64,000 bases of DNA from Piezodorus guildinii (taxonomy: Eukaryota > Arthropoda > Insecta > Hemiptera > Pentatomidae): positions 87,822,021 through 87,886,020 of the forward strand of contig CM041297.1 in assembly GCA_023052935.1 (NCBI GenBank), in the 5' to 3' direction. The notes beneath the pieces are model-generated. The model saw nothing but the letters and a program-made list of their open reading frames with translations, searched no databases and was not told the DNA's origin. Shown here one piece after another: positions 44,211 through 55,760 of the stretch. A program made the translations under genes and the position numbers. Position 1 is the stretch's first letter. Each line of letters begins with the position of its first letter.

Positions 44211-44966
44211 AAAGGGTATAGCCGGCTTAGGATGGTAAATCTAAGGCTTTTTTTATTCAAACTTGAGGGATAAATTTGGTGTCGAATAAAAATAATTCAC
44301 GTAAATTTTTAGCTTTTTAATTTAAACGGTTCTCGAGAAAAAGAGGTATTTTTTAGATTTTATTTATTTTTTAATAGTAAAAATTTAAATTAATAAATGA
44401 TGATTTTTCCTCTAATTCTTAGGAGTCTAAGGCATAAAACTTTTTTATGATCATGATTCTTAAACGAAAAGATTCTTTATTACATAAATAAAACCCAAAT
44501 TCGTATTTTTTTTAAACCTTTTTGAAAAGTGTCAATCACCGATTTTTTTTTCTTTTATACTCCTCTATACACAGTTTTTTTTCTCGAATTTTTGAAGTGG
44601 TGGAACAATATGAAAAAAAATAAAAAATATTTTTTTCTGAATTCTTGCATTTAACTTATTATTATTGATAAATGTGTAAACAATTATTTCCCACCAGGAC
44701 TTCAGAATTACTTATAAAACACAATACAAAATACAAAATGATTGGATAAAAGCTGTTTTTCAAAACGCGCGCCAGGCTAGGGCTCTATACGTAACGATCA
44801 TTTCTTCTAAAGACTCGCTTGTTCAGGTATTCTCTATAGTTTCTAAAAATTTAAATCTAAAAAAGATTTACGTGAATTATTTTTATTCGACTCCAAATTG
44901 ATCCCCAAGGTTGATTCAAAAAAGCCACGGGGACAGATTTACCATCCTAACCCGGCTATGCCCTTT
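44211..44966. mobile_element. Long-TIR non-autonomous DNA transposon
   Basis: The left arm AAAGGGTATAGCCGGCTTAG and the right arm CTAACCCGGCTATGCCCTTT are inverted copies. The similarity runs on for about 110-130 bases (GATGGTAAATCT, GTCGAATAAAAATAATTCAC). The centre is AT-rich with no transposase frame. Flanks allow a TA target duplication (CTAAAGGG and CCCTTTTA). No second copy was seen in the window. Confidence 0.75.
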
Positions 44967-45974
44967 TATTTACTAATTCTCTCACTTAGGAATATTTAAA
45001 CATTTTCGTAGGAATGGATGACCATACACTATAGAGTATCATCCTAAAATAATGGAAAACAAACCGCACGAAAAATGTATAGCCAAAAACGTTGGACTAT
45101 TGCTCTCGGACTATTGCGTTGATGTAACATTAATTTGGGACAATGTTCGAACTTACAAACTAATATCCGCGAAAATTCTCAAATTCCACTGGTTCAAAAC
45201 ACTTTATCCTCAGATAATAACTTAGAGCAGTTAAAGATATTTCCCTTGGTTCTCATTATAGGAGCATTGAGATGCCCGAACCCAGTCCCCGAGAGAGGCA
45301 GCGGGACGGCCGAAGACAGACCATAAGGAGGAGATGTAGACGCGCTGACCCTCCTACTTCCCTTAAATCTAATTAAAGGATCCCTTCCCTCCCCCCTCCC
45401 TCTTCCCGACTCCCTTTTCCAGTTCTTTCCTTTTTTCCAATTTCCTCCTCCGCCGTATTTCACGGGCAGGTAAAAGGGCTGTGGGAGGCGGCCCCGTCAA
45501 ATTTCACACCCGGCCTGCGAGGGAAATAGACTGATATCCCTTTGTCTATATCTCGGGCATTTAAAATCATTTCTAATATTGGAATTTTAGAAATCCTTCT
45601 GACCCCAAGGTTTGGTTTTCATAAAAATAAATAGATTTTAAGATACGGTCCGAATTGGTTACAAGTTCGTATTTTTCGTATTCTTGGTTTGGAGAAAGGA
45701 GTCACTGTGATATTAACAATATTTGAATTGAAAGAATACGGTTATAAACTATGGCTCACATTGTTACAATTGGATTATTTTTTTCACTTTCTATTTGGCT
45801 ATAGCTATTCAGATAACTGAAATTTCCATAAGGTACTAAATCCATTTTAGGAAGCGCTAATTGAGACGCTGACTTCCAAAAGTACTATATCCATTCAAGG
45901 AAATTTTACGAGGAGGGCAAAAGCCTCTTATTACTATATTATTAAACCAACTTATTTGATTCTTTTAATTATAT
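44967..45974. other. Unique sequence with a GC-richer island
   Basis: 45215-45545 is unique, GC-rich and purine/pyrimidine-skewed (CCTTCCCTCCCCCCTCCC). No frame with motifs or splice sites. Possibly regulatory, or merely skewed DNA. Confidence 0.3.
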
Positions 45975-46240
45975 TTTTGTTTATTCATTTAACACTACTT
46001 TATGCTGCTGTGGCTGATCGGACAATGCTACAGTGGGAGTCCTAAATTTGGTCTATCTAGGTTTTAATTAGGATATGGTCTGTAACGAAAACCTTACATC
46101 GTACAGGTTCGGGACCACCTTTTTATGTCCCTTCCGAAGGACGGTATAACTAAGGATTTTTTACTCCCATTAAAAAATCCTAGGGCCACCTGTAGGTTTG
46201 AACGTTTGGCATAGAAAGCTGTTATGCTAGAACAAAACAT
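45975..46240 (-). repeat. SINE-A copy, head degraded
   Basis: Tail ACGTTAAAT-type end at left (TTTATTCATTTAACACTACTT), a full body, then a damaged tRNA head (GGTTTGAACG). Minus strand. Confidence 0.8.
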
Positions 46241-46254
46241 TTGTAACTTGTAAA

Positions 46255-46440
46255 TTTGTACCATTGTAACTGCGTACTTTGTACCTTTAGAAAATAGCGG
46301 CATTTCTAAACTAAAGGACTTGTTTGTCCATTAGATAAAATCAATTAGAAGATTTAGAAATAAATAAATTATGAGAATACAAATATGTGAAAATAAAAAT
46401 GTCCTTTGGTAACTTTTGGAAATCAATGTCTAGAATAGAA
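46255..46440 (+). repeat. Dispersed repeat R5, copy 1
   Basis: Shares GCGTACTTTGTACCTT, TTAGATAAAAT and AATACAAATATGTGAAAAT with 46965-47140. Function unknown. Confidence 0.5.
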
Positions 46441-46639
46441 TAGAAATTTTTTTTTTTTTATCAAATGTACAATGGACATAATATAATAGAATGTTGTTCA
46501 AGCATCAGCTTCTTTAAACTTACAAATTTTAAAAAGTTACAATTTAAATTAATAAGGAAATTTACGCTAATAAGGGGGAAAAATTCCCACATTTTAATCA
46601 ACTTCTCAATTTTTTCTTCAGTTCATTATTGAGCAGATT

Positions 46640-46856
46640 ATTTTATTTTTTTAACGTCACTTATGCTACTGTGACTAATCGGACGAGTCCAACATTTTTC
46701 CCATCCTACCTTAATAAGGACCGGGATCTTATGAGTATCTGGCATCGCACAGGATCGGGACCACCATCTTACGTTACCTTAGAGGACAGCATTACTAATC
46801 CGCGACCTTGGGCATAGAAGGCAGTTATGCTAGCAACTACACCACGGGAGACCCCT
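46640..46856 (-). repeat. SINE-A copy, internally deleted
   Basis: Shows AACGTCACTTATGCTACTGT, then the body, then the head region GCTAGCAACTACACCACGGG. Minus strand, with several short deletions. Confidence 0.75.
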
Positions 46857-46964
46857 CTTTTTTCCATAAGATCCATAAAATCTAAGATATTTTTTTAAAT
46901 TAAAATAATATTTACTTTATCTTAGCACTATAGGATGAATTCTTTTTATATGGTTTGAAATGAA

Positions 46965-47140
46965 ATTAACTACGTACTTTGTACCTTGGAGAGAAAACGT
47001 CAATTTTAAACGAGTTTTTAAAAGACTTGTGTGGTTTTAGATAAAATGTAATGAAGGATTTCTATAAAATTAAACTATTAGAATAAAAATATGTCAAAAT
47101 ATATCCCGTAGGTTTTTATTACATATCAACGTCTCAATTA
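46965..47140 (+). repeat. Dispersed repeat R5, copy 2
   Basis: Direct relative of 46255-46440. The SINE-A copy at 46640-46856 lies between the two. Confidence 0.5.
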
Positions 47141-47224
47141 ATGATTTCACATCTGATGCATTTCTTGTACTTGTTTAAGATAGTCTCTGTTGAACATTTG
47201 ATATTCAAGCATCTATTTACTTCC

Positions 47225-47635
47225 TGACCTACAGTATCTTTTAATAATATTTCACCAATCCTTACAATCCAAAATCGTAAAATACACAACACAATTTTGT
47301 CACGAAGAAACTCACCCATAATGACCTCAACGTTCTATAAACTGATTTGGTCCTATGCCGAAAGGGTACTAACCCTTTCATGCAAAACCTCTTCCTACTC
47401 TTACCCACTATTTTATACCATGCAAAATATACAATACCTGATAATCCTCGGAGGCGTCTGAAAAGCAGACCTCATGCTTAAGAATATTTTTGGAGGGCTA
47501 CTAATAGGTAGTTTCACTACATGTATATCAAACCACTGTTTACAAATTACTCACATTTACTTCTTTTTTTTTTATTATTATGCATTCATTTTAGTGCAAT
47601 TGTAAATTTTAGCATAAACAAACAAAAAAAAACAT
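47225..47635 (+). pseudogene. Jockey-family 3' fragment with internal deletion
   Basis: Starts with the equivalent of SCPTVSFNNI (Jockey-2 base 41425) and jumps about 240 bases to the SLQSKI region. It continues through NFVTKKLTHNDLNV, DNPRRRLKS and a 3' UTR with GGTAGTTTCACTAC and GTGCAATTGTAAATTTTAGC to an A-rich tail at about 47620. Stops throughout. DNA similarity to both Jockey-1 and Jockey-2 is direct, so family membership is secure. Confidence 0.75.
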
Positions 47636-47739
47636 TTATTTCTTTAAGGCTAAAATTAAAAGAATACATTTTGGACATAAAAAAAAAAATATAATACAAA
47701 TACAAATACCTCTCAATTTTTAAAAATAAAATACATTAG

Positions 47740-47813
47740 GGGTCGCCTGTCGTGTAGTGGCATTTGGCTCTAGGATTTTTTACTCGTATTATAAAATTAG
47801 TCACGCCGTCCTT
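47740..47813 (+). repeat. SINE-A 5' fragment
   Basis: GGTCGCCTGTCGTGTAGTGG, CTAGGATTTTTTACTCGT and CACGCCGTCC are kept. The piece stops where the minus-strand SINE-A at 47818 begins. Confidence 0.55.
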
Positions 47814-47817
47814 TTTT

Positions 47818-48070
47818 TCTGTTTGTTTGTTTATTTAACGTCACTTTATGCTACTGTGGCTAATCAGACGACCCTACAGTGGGAATCCTAAATTTTGCCT
47901 ATTCAGGTTTTATTACGATAGGGATCTTTAACGAGTACCTGTCATCGCCCAGGCTCGGGACCACCTTTTAACGTCCCCTCCGAAGGACGGTATAACTTAG
48001 GATTTTTTACTCCCATTAGAAAACTCCTAGGACCACCTGCGGGTTTGAACCAGTGACCTACGGCTGTTAT
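47818..48070 (-). repeat. SINE-A copy, nearly full-length
   Basis: The minus strand matches 7271-7559 closely from the AAATAAACAAAC tail to the B box region GGTTCAAACCCGCAGGTGGT. The head is truncated. It abuts a plus-strand SINE-A 3' half at 48085. Confidence 0.85.
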
Positions 48071-48084
48071 GCACGAAGGGGAAG

Positions 48085-48240
48085 TGAAAAAGGTGGTCCA
48101 GAGTCTGTACGATGTCAGATACTCGTTAAAGATTCCTATTCCTAGCCTGGAAAGGCAAAATTTAGTACTCCCGCTGTAGCATCATTCCATCAGCCACGAT
48201 ATCATAAAAGTGGCGTTAAACGAATAAAGAAACAACAATA
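48085..48240 (+). repeat. SINE-A 3' half
   Basis: GGTGGTCCAGAGTCTGTACG, CTCGTTAAAGATTCC, GGCAAAATTTAGTACTCCC, tail AACGAATAAAGAAACAACAA. Head to head with the previous copy. Confidence 0.8.
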
Positions 48241-48404
48241 AATTCAATTTAGAAATATACAGTTTGTATATAAACAAAAATTTACAATACAGTTTATAAC
48301 TCTACATTTTATAAAAAGATATTTTCTATGATTAGTTCAACTTGAGGAAGTTCTTCTAAGTGGTAGTAAGCTACAAAAAATGTATGTTAATAAATAATGA
48401 ACAA

Positions 48405-48500
48405 AAGTCTTGATAGTGGGAACAAAGCCCCGAAATGTCGATGAATAGTTACGACGTATACAGTTGATTTTACGAATAAAGATGTGATGGAAGAAATTCG
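48405..48500 (+). repeat. Penelope-like 3' signature
   Basis: GTGGGAACAAAGCCCCGAAA then TGTCGATGAATAG, followed by an AATAAAGATG end. The CCCCGAAATGTCG block is typical of Penelope-like termini. No coding part. Confidence 0.4.
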
Positions 48501-48599
48501 TGCTTAATCTAATATGTAAAAAAAAAATATTATATCAGTTAATCGTACTTCTTTTAAAACTTTGTCATTAAAAATAATATTTGGACTTTTTCACTGAAA

Positions 48600-48725
48600 T
48601 TAGTCTCCTTAAGAATTTTTTGGGAACGGAATGGACAGGAAATAGCTAAATAGACAGGATCTAAATATTGAGAGTGTCGGAGTCCCGGATACAAGAAGGA
48701 ATGGAGTACCATAGTCAATATTAAT
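48600..48725 (-). repeat. LINE fragment of the 30 kb family
   Basis: GGAATGGACAGGAAATAGCT, AATAGACAGGATCTAAATAT and ACAAGAAGGAATGGAGTACC match 30170-30270. Confidence 0.55.
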
Positions 48726-48859
48726 CATCTTTACAATGATTCGTGAAAGATCAATCAAACGAAGTATAATCTTAACGAAGATTATTCTCTATCCTCAAAC
48801 ATCGAGTTTACAACAGCTCACCTCCTCAATATGAAGAGAAGGTAATATGGTTGGATGCA

Positions 48860-49165
48860 GAAAGGGGACACTACCAGCTATGACGGCTAAAGGTCAGTGG
48901 CAGAACATAAGAAAAAGCGGGCACTGAGGCTCCTGGGATTTGTGAGCCGGTGAAAAAGCTCGGAGGAGGAATGCAGTAGCACCGGATTCCCTCTTGTTCG
49001 CGACCTCTCTAATAGCTGATATAGGTCGTCAGGATGTCCGTCACAGCCTTCTGGACACCTAGCTCGAGTTATTGCGCTTCTGCGGAGGCGGTGTATCTTG
49101 GCTTCGTTTTCCAGCAAATTGAATGCATAACCAATTGTTGGTCGGTATTCTGTCTTCTGATTTTA
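48860..49165 (-). other. GC-rich unique block with an open minus frame, unknown
   Basis: The minus frame from about 49165 to a TAG at 48887 is open for about 90 codons after an acceptor-like AAAATCAG. The product is Arg- and Leu-rich with scattered Cys and matches no domain I know. The plus strand also has an open piece (49034-49255). Chance openness in GC-rich DNA is a good alternative, so no gene is called. Confidence 0.2.
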
Positions 49166-49237
49166 GAAAGTATGCCTAAGGATCCTGTAAAGACACGTTA
49201 TTTTATTTTTTTGAGAAACGAATATGAGAAAAGAACT

Positions 49238-49355
49238 GGAGAACCTGTTGTGTAGTGGCTAGCATAACTGCCCAAGGTCGTGGGTTCAAACCTAGGAGAT
49301 GTCCATAGGATTTATTTAATTGGAGTAAAAAATCCTTAGTTAGAAGGGGGAAGGA
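49238..49355 (+). repeat. SINE-A 5' part
   Basis: Clear head: TGTAGTGGCTAGCATAACTG, GGGTTCAAACCTAGGAG, then GGAGTAAAAAATCCTTAGTT. The 3' half is missing. Confidence 0.75.
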
Positions 49356-49394
49356 GAGTGGAAATTGGGGATTATAGGTGTTTCAATTTTTTTT

Positions 49395-49615
49395 TTTTTT
49401 TAAACCTTTAAAAAAAACAAAAAATTAAATTTGTTGTACAGCGACACGAAAATCACCTAAAAGTATGAAACATACTTTAGCGGTATAAAATAGGGAACTA
49501 TTCTCATAACTACCAAATATCCATAAAACATTTCATAAAAATCAGTCGAGCCGCTTCAGAGGACTACGACCACAAACACCGTGTCACGATATTTTCATAT
49601 ATATTATTTCATTTT
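49395..49615 (+). repeat. Fragment of a common insect repeat
   Basis: Contains AAAATCAGTCGAGCCGCTTC then AGAGGACTACGACCACAAAC and ends in a TATATAT stretch. This is the typical 3' part of widespread arthropod repeats with an AATCGGT.GAGCCGTTTC motif. Element type not determined. Confidence 0.45.
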
Positions 49616-49647
49616 CTACGTTGTAAATATTGGGCTCCTTTTCATGA

Positions 49648-49915
49648 GAGGTCATCTGCGGTGTAATAACTAGCATAATAGCCTGCCATGCCCTAGGTCA
49701 CTAGTTCAAACCCTGCAGATGGCAGCAGGATTCATTGGTTTTGCCGTTCTTTGGAGTGGGCGTAAACTGGTGGAACCGAGCCTGTGTGATGTTAGGTACT
49801 TATTAAAGATCCCTATTCTAACTAAACCTGGATAGGCGAAATGCAGGGCTCCTCCTGTAGTATCGTCCAATTAGCTACAGTAGCATGAAGTTAGGTTAAA
49901 TGAATGAAAAGAACA
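49648..49915 (+). repeat. SINE-A copy, full-length but diverged
   Basis: Head AGGTCATCTGCGGTGTAATA, B-box-like AGTTCAAACCCTGC, a body with GAGCCTGTGTGATGTTAGGT, and tail TTAAATGAATGAAAAGAAC. Confidence 0.85.
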
Positions 49916-50099
49916 AAAAAAGACAAGTCACTATCCTTTTTTAACGGATGAGAAAAAAAAACTTTTTTTTTTCAAAGGTTTTGAATCTGGCTAAAAAAAC
50001 TAAATTGCTCCCTGACTGCAAAAAAATATACAATGTATATGTCTATCATAATATACTCGTGGTTGCTTGGAGGAAAATAGGGTTTCAGATGTGACTTTT

Positions 50100-50230
50100 T
50101 TTTATTCATATCAATATATCTTCTGAATGAAATGAAAAGAAACTTCATTCTGGGACATCTAGTCCTCTAAGAATAATATAAATGTACAATAAAATAGTTA
50201 ACTTCTGACCATATAAATTTTAACATATTA
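50100..50230 (-). repeat. LINE 3' tail
   Basis: AATGAAATGAAAAGAAACTT, CATTCTGGGACATC and CTAAGAATAATATAAATGTA match 34195-34260 and 3590-3700. Confidence 0.5.
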
Positions 50231-50289
50231 TATACAACATTTTATGGATATCAAATTATATTACATATGGATTTATATACACATACATA

Positions 50290-50324
50290 CATGCATGCAC
50301 ACACACACACACACATAGATATAC

Positions 50325-50370
<46 letters not shown>
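50290..50370. repeat. (CA)n and (TA)n microsatellites
   Basis: CA tract at 50297-50315, GT/TA tract at 50325-50370. Frames across it encode only Tyr/Ile/Thr/His simple repeats. Confidence 0.9.
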
Positions 50371-50374
<4 letters not shown>

Positions 50375-50474
50375 ATATGTATATACAAACACAGTCATTT
50401 ATATATCTGCATATTTATACACACATTCATACACACAAACACAAATATATACATATACAAGGTCATATTACTAC

Positions 50475-51850
50475 CTTTTTTTTTTTTTTTTTTCCTTCTT
50501 TTTCTTGGCATTGGAGCTCTCCATACAGCCAGTCTCAGCACATTATTACTAAATATTTACAGCATGAGTAGCTATTTTTAGTTTCTTCCTATATATATTT
50601 TTTAATCGAGTTAAGGAACTGTGTCAATCTTCCAATTTCTTCGGATTTTCTAGTAGTCAGCAACTGTCCATATATATTTACTCCACTATAGTTATTTAAA
50701 AATTCCAGAAATTTCTTTCTCTGTGTCTCATACGCTGGGCACTCCACAATTATATGCTGCAGAGTCTCATTTTTATCGCAATTGTCACATTTGGACGAGG
50801 TGAGGACTCCGATGCGGTGCAGGTACACATTGCACACACCGTGGTTTGTTCTGAGTCTGGAGAAATTTTTGACAATGTCTTTGGGTAGGTTCATCTTATA
50901 AAAACCAAGGCTTGTCCTGGATACTTGTTATGTTGAATTTATAAAATCTTCCTTTATTTGACACTCCATAAAGTTCTGACCACTTCTTTAATAAATCTTT
51001 CTTGACCACAGGGAAATAGAGTACGGCAGTCGGATGTCTGTAATGATATCTAGGGTGTCGGTGGTTTTTGCTAACCTGTCTACCTCATCATTTTCGGGGA
51101 TTCCTACATGTGCCTTGATCCACATAAATATTATTTGTTTTTCATCTCTTATTGCTAAGAAATGCTGCTCTAGCACATTGGCTAAAATATTATTTTTGGA
51201 AATATTACTATTATTTTTAATTGATAATAGTGAGCTCATACTATCAGTTAGTATTAAAAATGTTTTATTTTCTGAACTATTTATAAATTTGAGGGCTTGT
51301 AGGATTGCGTATAATTCGGCATTAAAAACGGATGTATTATGAGGTAGTTTATGCTGTTCATAATATTTATAACTGGGAATATAGAGATATTAAGTTTAGA
51401 GTTTATTACTATATTAAAAGTTTGGAACAGCATTTGGTATTGGAGGGTATAGAGTGGTAATTTAGTGCTGGAAAATAGATTTTCGGCTAAATGTTGATAT
51501 TTTATAAAACTATTGTAAATAAGAGGGACATATTTTTTATTTTTCCAATAAGCCTTGGTTAAGATGAGGACACTCAAAGATACGATTTTAGTATAACAGT
51601 AATTATTCCTAGCTTTTATCTTAAAAAAACGTTTTATCGGTTAGGAATTGCCTTCTGAACTTTAAGTAGGTTTCCCCAGCCTCGTTATACAATACGTCAA
51701 TTGGAGTAGAATTAAGAAGTCCTAAACATAACCTTATACATCTATTATGCAGCGTATCTAATTTCTTTAGGGTACAATCGGGAGCTTCGCCATAAATTGG
51801 AGCTCCATAATCGAATATCGCCTTTATAGTGCTTTTATAAAATAATAGAT
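50475..51850 (-). pseudogene. I-like LINE ORF2 C-terminus with RNase H domain
   Basis: The minus strand, read from 51850 down, shows the RT C-terminal region (AIFDYGAPIYGEAPDC, LKKLDTLHNRCIRLCLGLL) and an LPLYTLQYQML segment. An RNase H domain follows: NAELYAILQAL with Glu, LTDSMSSLLSI with Asp, and WIKAHVGIPENDEVDRLAK with the final Asp. The end is a Cys-rich tail (CDNCDKNETLQHIIVECPAY, a CX2C..HX4C zinc-like motif) stopping near 50589. RNase H after RT is a mark of I/R1/LOA-type LINEs (family knowledge) and is absent from the Jockey elements here. Several frameshifts break it. The plus-strand T run at about 50476-50492 is its poly(A) tail. 5' truncated. Confidence 0.85.
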
Positions 51851-52724
51851 ATTACTACCTTAAAGAAATAAAAATAATAAAACAAAAAATAGAGAAAATT
51901 AAGATAAAAATAAGGTGGCCAAATAGTTAAGTTTATAAAGGCACGGTAAATTGATGTTCGAGGAGGTAGATAAACGGTATGTTTTTAGTGACAAATGTTA
52001 AATAACACAAAATATTTTTTCATTAAATTTATAATAAAGGAAAAAGGGGTGATTCACCCACTGAGCTAGAGCGCACAGTTGGAGGAAAAAATCACGATTT
52101 AGTGGCCAAAATTCTACATCACTTGTTCTAATCAAGATAAATAAAAAAATCTTTTTTCATTGATAAGTATGGGGTGTCCTTTATTGGTGAGTGTGAACAA
52201 ATCACTCTCATTTTTTAATTTTTTTTTTCATTATTACTGATAACATTTTTTTTTTTTGATCATTTTATTCTATATAGGAACGTTCCAATTGAAAGAAATG
52301 ACCTATTATCCGCTTCAATAGAAGTTTCTGCCTATACAGAATTTATAAGGCATTATAGTTTAAAGGCAACTAATCGTTTTATTGTTTAAAGACAAATTTA
52401 ACTTAAAAATTTAAATGACTAAATGACCAAAAACTAAATGACAGAGTAGTCATTTTTATTTTCTTGTCCATGCATATGTAATCTTCACTCTTCGAAATAT
52501 GTACGGCTTTCTGTTAAAACCAGATTATTGTTATAATAAAGTTTCTTTAATAACAATTAGAAACAATGTGTACTATTAAAATGCGAACTAAATCATGGTT
52601 GCACGAAAATTAAATTAAATTCTATAAAATTTTTATAGTAATTTATCATATAACTGAAGGGGGCTGTAAGGTACACGAGCGCACCCCTAGATCGCAGCAT
52701 CAGTCAATATATACTCGATTTTAT
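51851..52724. other. AT-rich sequence, nothing recognised
   Basis: A/T homopolymers. A tRNA-like phrase at 52048 (GATTCACCCACTGAGCTAGA) has no partner arms. No gene seen. Confidence 0.4.
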
Positions 52725-52758
52725 TCTCTTTCTCTCTCACACTCTCTCTCTCTCTTCC

Positions 52759-52850
<92 letters not shown>
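52725..52850. repeat. Compound (CT)n(TA)n microsatellite
   Basis: CT-rich 52725-52791 (slightly interrupted) followed by 59 bases of pure TA. Confidence 0.95.
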
Positions 52851-52853
<3 letters not shown>

Positions 52854-55239
52854 TAATATTTATTATTCATATTAATAGGAAAGTAAGTCTCATGAGATGT
52901 CATAAAAATATATAATGGTAATCTTGAAATATAATTAAATTAATGTATAAAATGATATTAATAGCTAAAATATTTGTTCGTATTTGGCTTAATTATCTTC
53001 ATAAAAACTGCTAATGATAATTAGTTTTGATTTATAATGAAAAGGGATCACTTAAAGTTTTAAGTTCCTGAAAGGAATTTAGAATGGACTTTACTAAGAA
53101 GTGGTAAATGAGTTAAGTACTCTAGGTTAAGGTTTGAATAGAACGTATTACTTGCACTTTCTTGTGCGTTTAGCCAAAAGATTGGATGTTGTGAAGAGTT
53201 TTAACACTGAAGATTATGCAAGTGTTACTTAATTTCCACCGAGATGGTTGTAAATTTGATGTCAAAGAATGTTTCTGATGTACTAGAAAAACTCTATTTT
53301 TTTAAATTTTAATATCTTAGCCACTAACGTGACAGCATACGTAAATAGACTATGCTTTTGACAGTAAATTATCAAAGCATTATTTACTAAAGATACCCAA
53401 TATTGGTATTGTCGACTTGTTGCTTCTCAGGCAAAAGGAGAAACAACAGATTTAGTACAAAGGGGGTACAAGAGAACACGCCTAATGATCCAGATTGAGT
53501 TATCTGAGAGCACGTCTCCTACCTCGCTGGCTGACCGGCCCGATATGACCATTGGCCTTTGAAAGATAAAAAGAAGAAGACGAAGATACGCCTCCAGGAA
53601 GATATACGACCTGGAAGCAGACGTGGAGACATGGACGGCTGGAACCTCTTATCTCTTAGAGGGGATCGTTTAATTTTACTCCAGCGATGGACATATTTAT
53701 CAAGCCAGTACTAATGTTAATTCGAATCTTATATACATCATTTAAAATTATTGCTTGGCTCATGATTAATCTCCAGAGGGTTTGGGTCTCCTTCTGAGGC
53801 AAAATTGCTTATTAATGCCGATGTCTTTTATTTTACTACGAAGCGATTTATTTATGTAGCGGAAGGACCATCACTCTAATCCTGCTCCATAGAGTGCGCC
53901 AGTTCCTGGACCTGCGGTGAGGTGTATGGTGTTAATTTCTGCAATATACCTAGCAACTGATAGTCTCTATTGTCACAAGCAAATAAATCCTACTATAAGA
54001 AGTTTCTTTAAAAAATCATCCAGCTATACAATAAATGAAGCATTACCACTTCGTACACGGGCAGCCTCAGAAGGAACACCCTGATATATCTAGTCGCAGA
54101 GATTTCAGGTACTCAGTAAGGATATTGAGTCTTTCATTTTATCAGGAAGCGATGGGTACTCCCTAAAATTCCATTATTTCATTATAATTTTTAGAGAACT
54201 TTTGCAGCATCGAAACTGACACTCAACCTTGTAGAATTGCTCGAACCTCCTTAAGAAGTAATATAAATACGCTTGAGGTATAACTTTATCTTAGAATCCA
54301 AATAAATATCTTCTCAATATTTAAATATGTTACACCGTTTTATAGCTTGTTTATAGTCCAAAAATGATAAATAAAAAAACATTGGTTTAGTAAATATGGT
54401 ATAGTGTAATTTAAATTGCTTAAAAATATGCTAAAAGTATTGATAAATCAACAAGAGTCAAACATCTGGAATTAAGAAATCCTAGTTAAAGCAATAAATA
54501 ATTTAAAGGAAAATGTCATACCACCACTGCAAATTTCAAAACGCTATATCTCTGCTAGTTCTTAACCAATTTCAATGTATCTTTTTTAATTTTGTAGGAA
54601 ATTTAATTTAATTTTTGGTGTTTATTTATTTAATTGTTAGAAGAAATGGATTTTTTCATTCTGAAACGTAAGTCCTCAATTTTTTTAGGAGGTATTTTGT
54701 TTTGTCGGTTACAAAGGTTCATTATCGAAAATAATAAACCAAAAAATGAAGCACGACTTCAGTAAATGGATGACTGAAAATTTTTTTTTTTTTAAATAAT
54801 ATTGTAGTTTTCATGGTCCTATTTGAGTACACTATACTTCAGTAAATATGGAAATGCTTTGAGGTATGTATCATTTAATATGTTTTTTTTTTAGCTGCTG
54901 ATATTAATTTAACTACCTGATTGAAGTATTTTTTTTATCTCTAAAGATTATATCTTAGTTGAGATGATATTAACTAGTATTTGAGAAATTGAAATATTTA
55001 TTATTAAATCTATGAATATTACAAAAAATATAGTAAAAGATTTATTTATTTTTAAAAATTTAATTTATGTTCTACTATGTGTTTACTATTATTTTTCAAA
55101 TTAAAAAAAAAAAAAAATGAGGTGGTTTTAGGCTTATTCTTGGTAAGGGAAATATTATGCAATATTCTTCTCTTTTTTAAGGAATAGAAGTAACGAAAAA
55201 AAAAATGAAACATTGACGGAAATATCACTAAATCGCCCA
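52851..55239. other. AT-rich sequence, mostly unassigned
   Basis: 53440-53680 is GC-richer and unique. 54536-54585 (CTATATCTCTGCTAGTTC) is the inverse of 21215-21262. No ORF or RNA recognised in the rest. Confidence 0.4.
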
Positions 55240-55760
55240 ACATCAAGGCCGAGAAACATTTTCTGATTTGAGACATCAGAGCACAGCGCACCGGCAGCGA
55301 TGAAAAGTTGTAACAAGAATAAAAAGGACTTAATCCAGGACAGAATTTACTGGACAACTATGGCGAATTCAGACGCTGATATAAAACTATTATCCTTGGG
55401 GGCTGTATTGTGAACGACGGTGCGGCGGAGGAGATAAGGATATATAAGACAGAAGAATGAAGGACGGAGGATAAAGACAGGATATAGGGGTGGAGGGTTG
55501 TAATTGTAAATCAGGCAGCTGAGGATTGGAACCATAAAGTAGACAAAGTCGGTTAGGGATGAGGGGACGTCACTCCTATCACTGTTCAGGATTAGCCGCA
55601 AAAATAGAGTATCGTAAATATCTGTGTGCCGCTCCTACCTCTTTGGTAACTGCCTCGTTGGATTATATCGAGGTGGCCATTGTATGGATGTTTTCGGCTC
55701 TTCGGTGTTACTCTAATAACAACACACGTCCGGAAGGTGGACGTAATGAGCTTATAATAT
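55240..55760. other. Unique GC-richer island, possible conserved non-coding element
   Basis: Includes AGCACAGCGCACCGGCAGCG and ACGACGGTGCGGCGGAGGAG. ORFs on both strands lack motifs. Confidence 0.3.

Noticed and set aside
50267..50581. Overlapping ORFs rich in Tyr/Ile/His/Thr
   Set aside because: They translate (CA)n, (GT)n and (TA)n microsatellites and a poly(T) tract.
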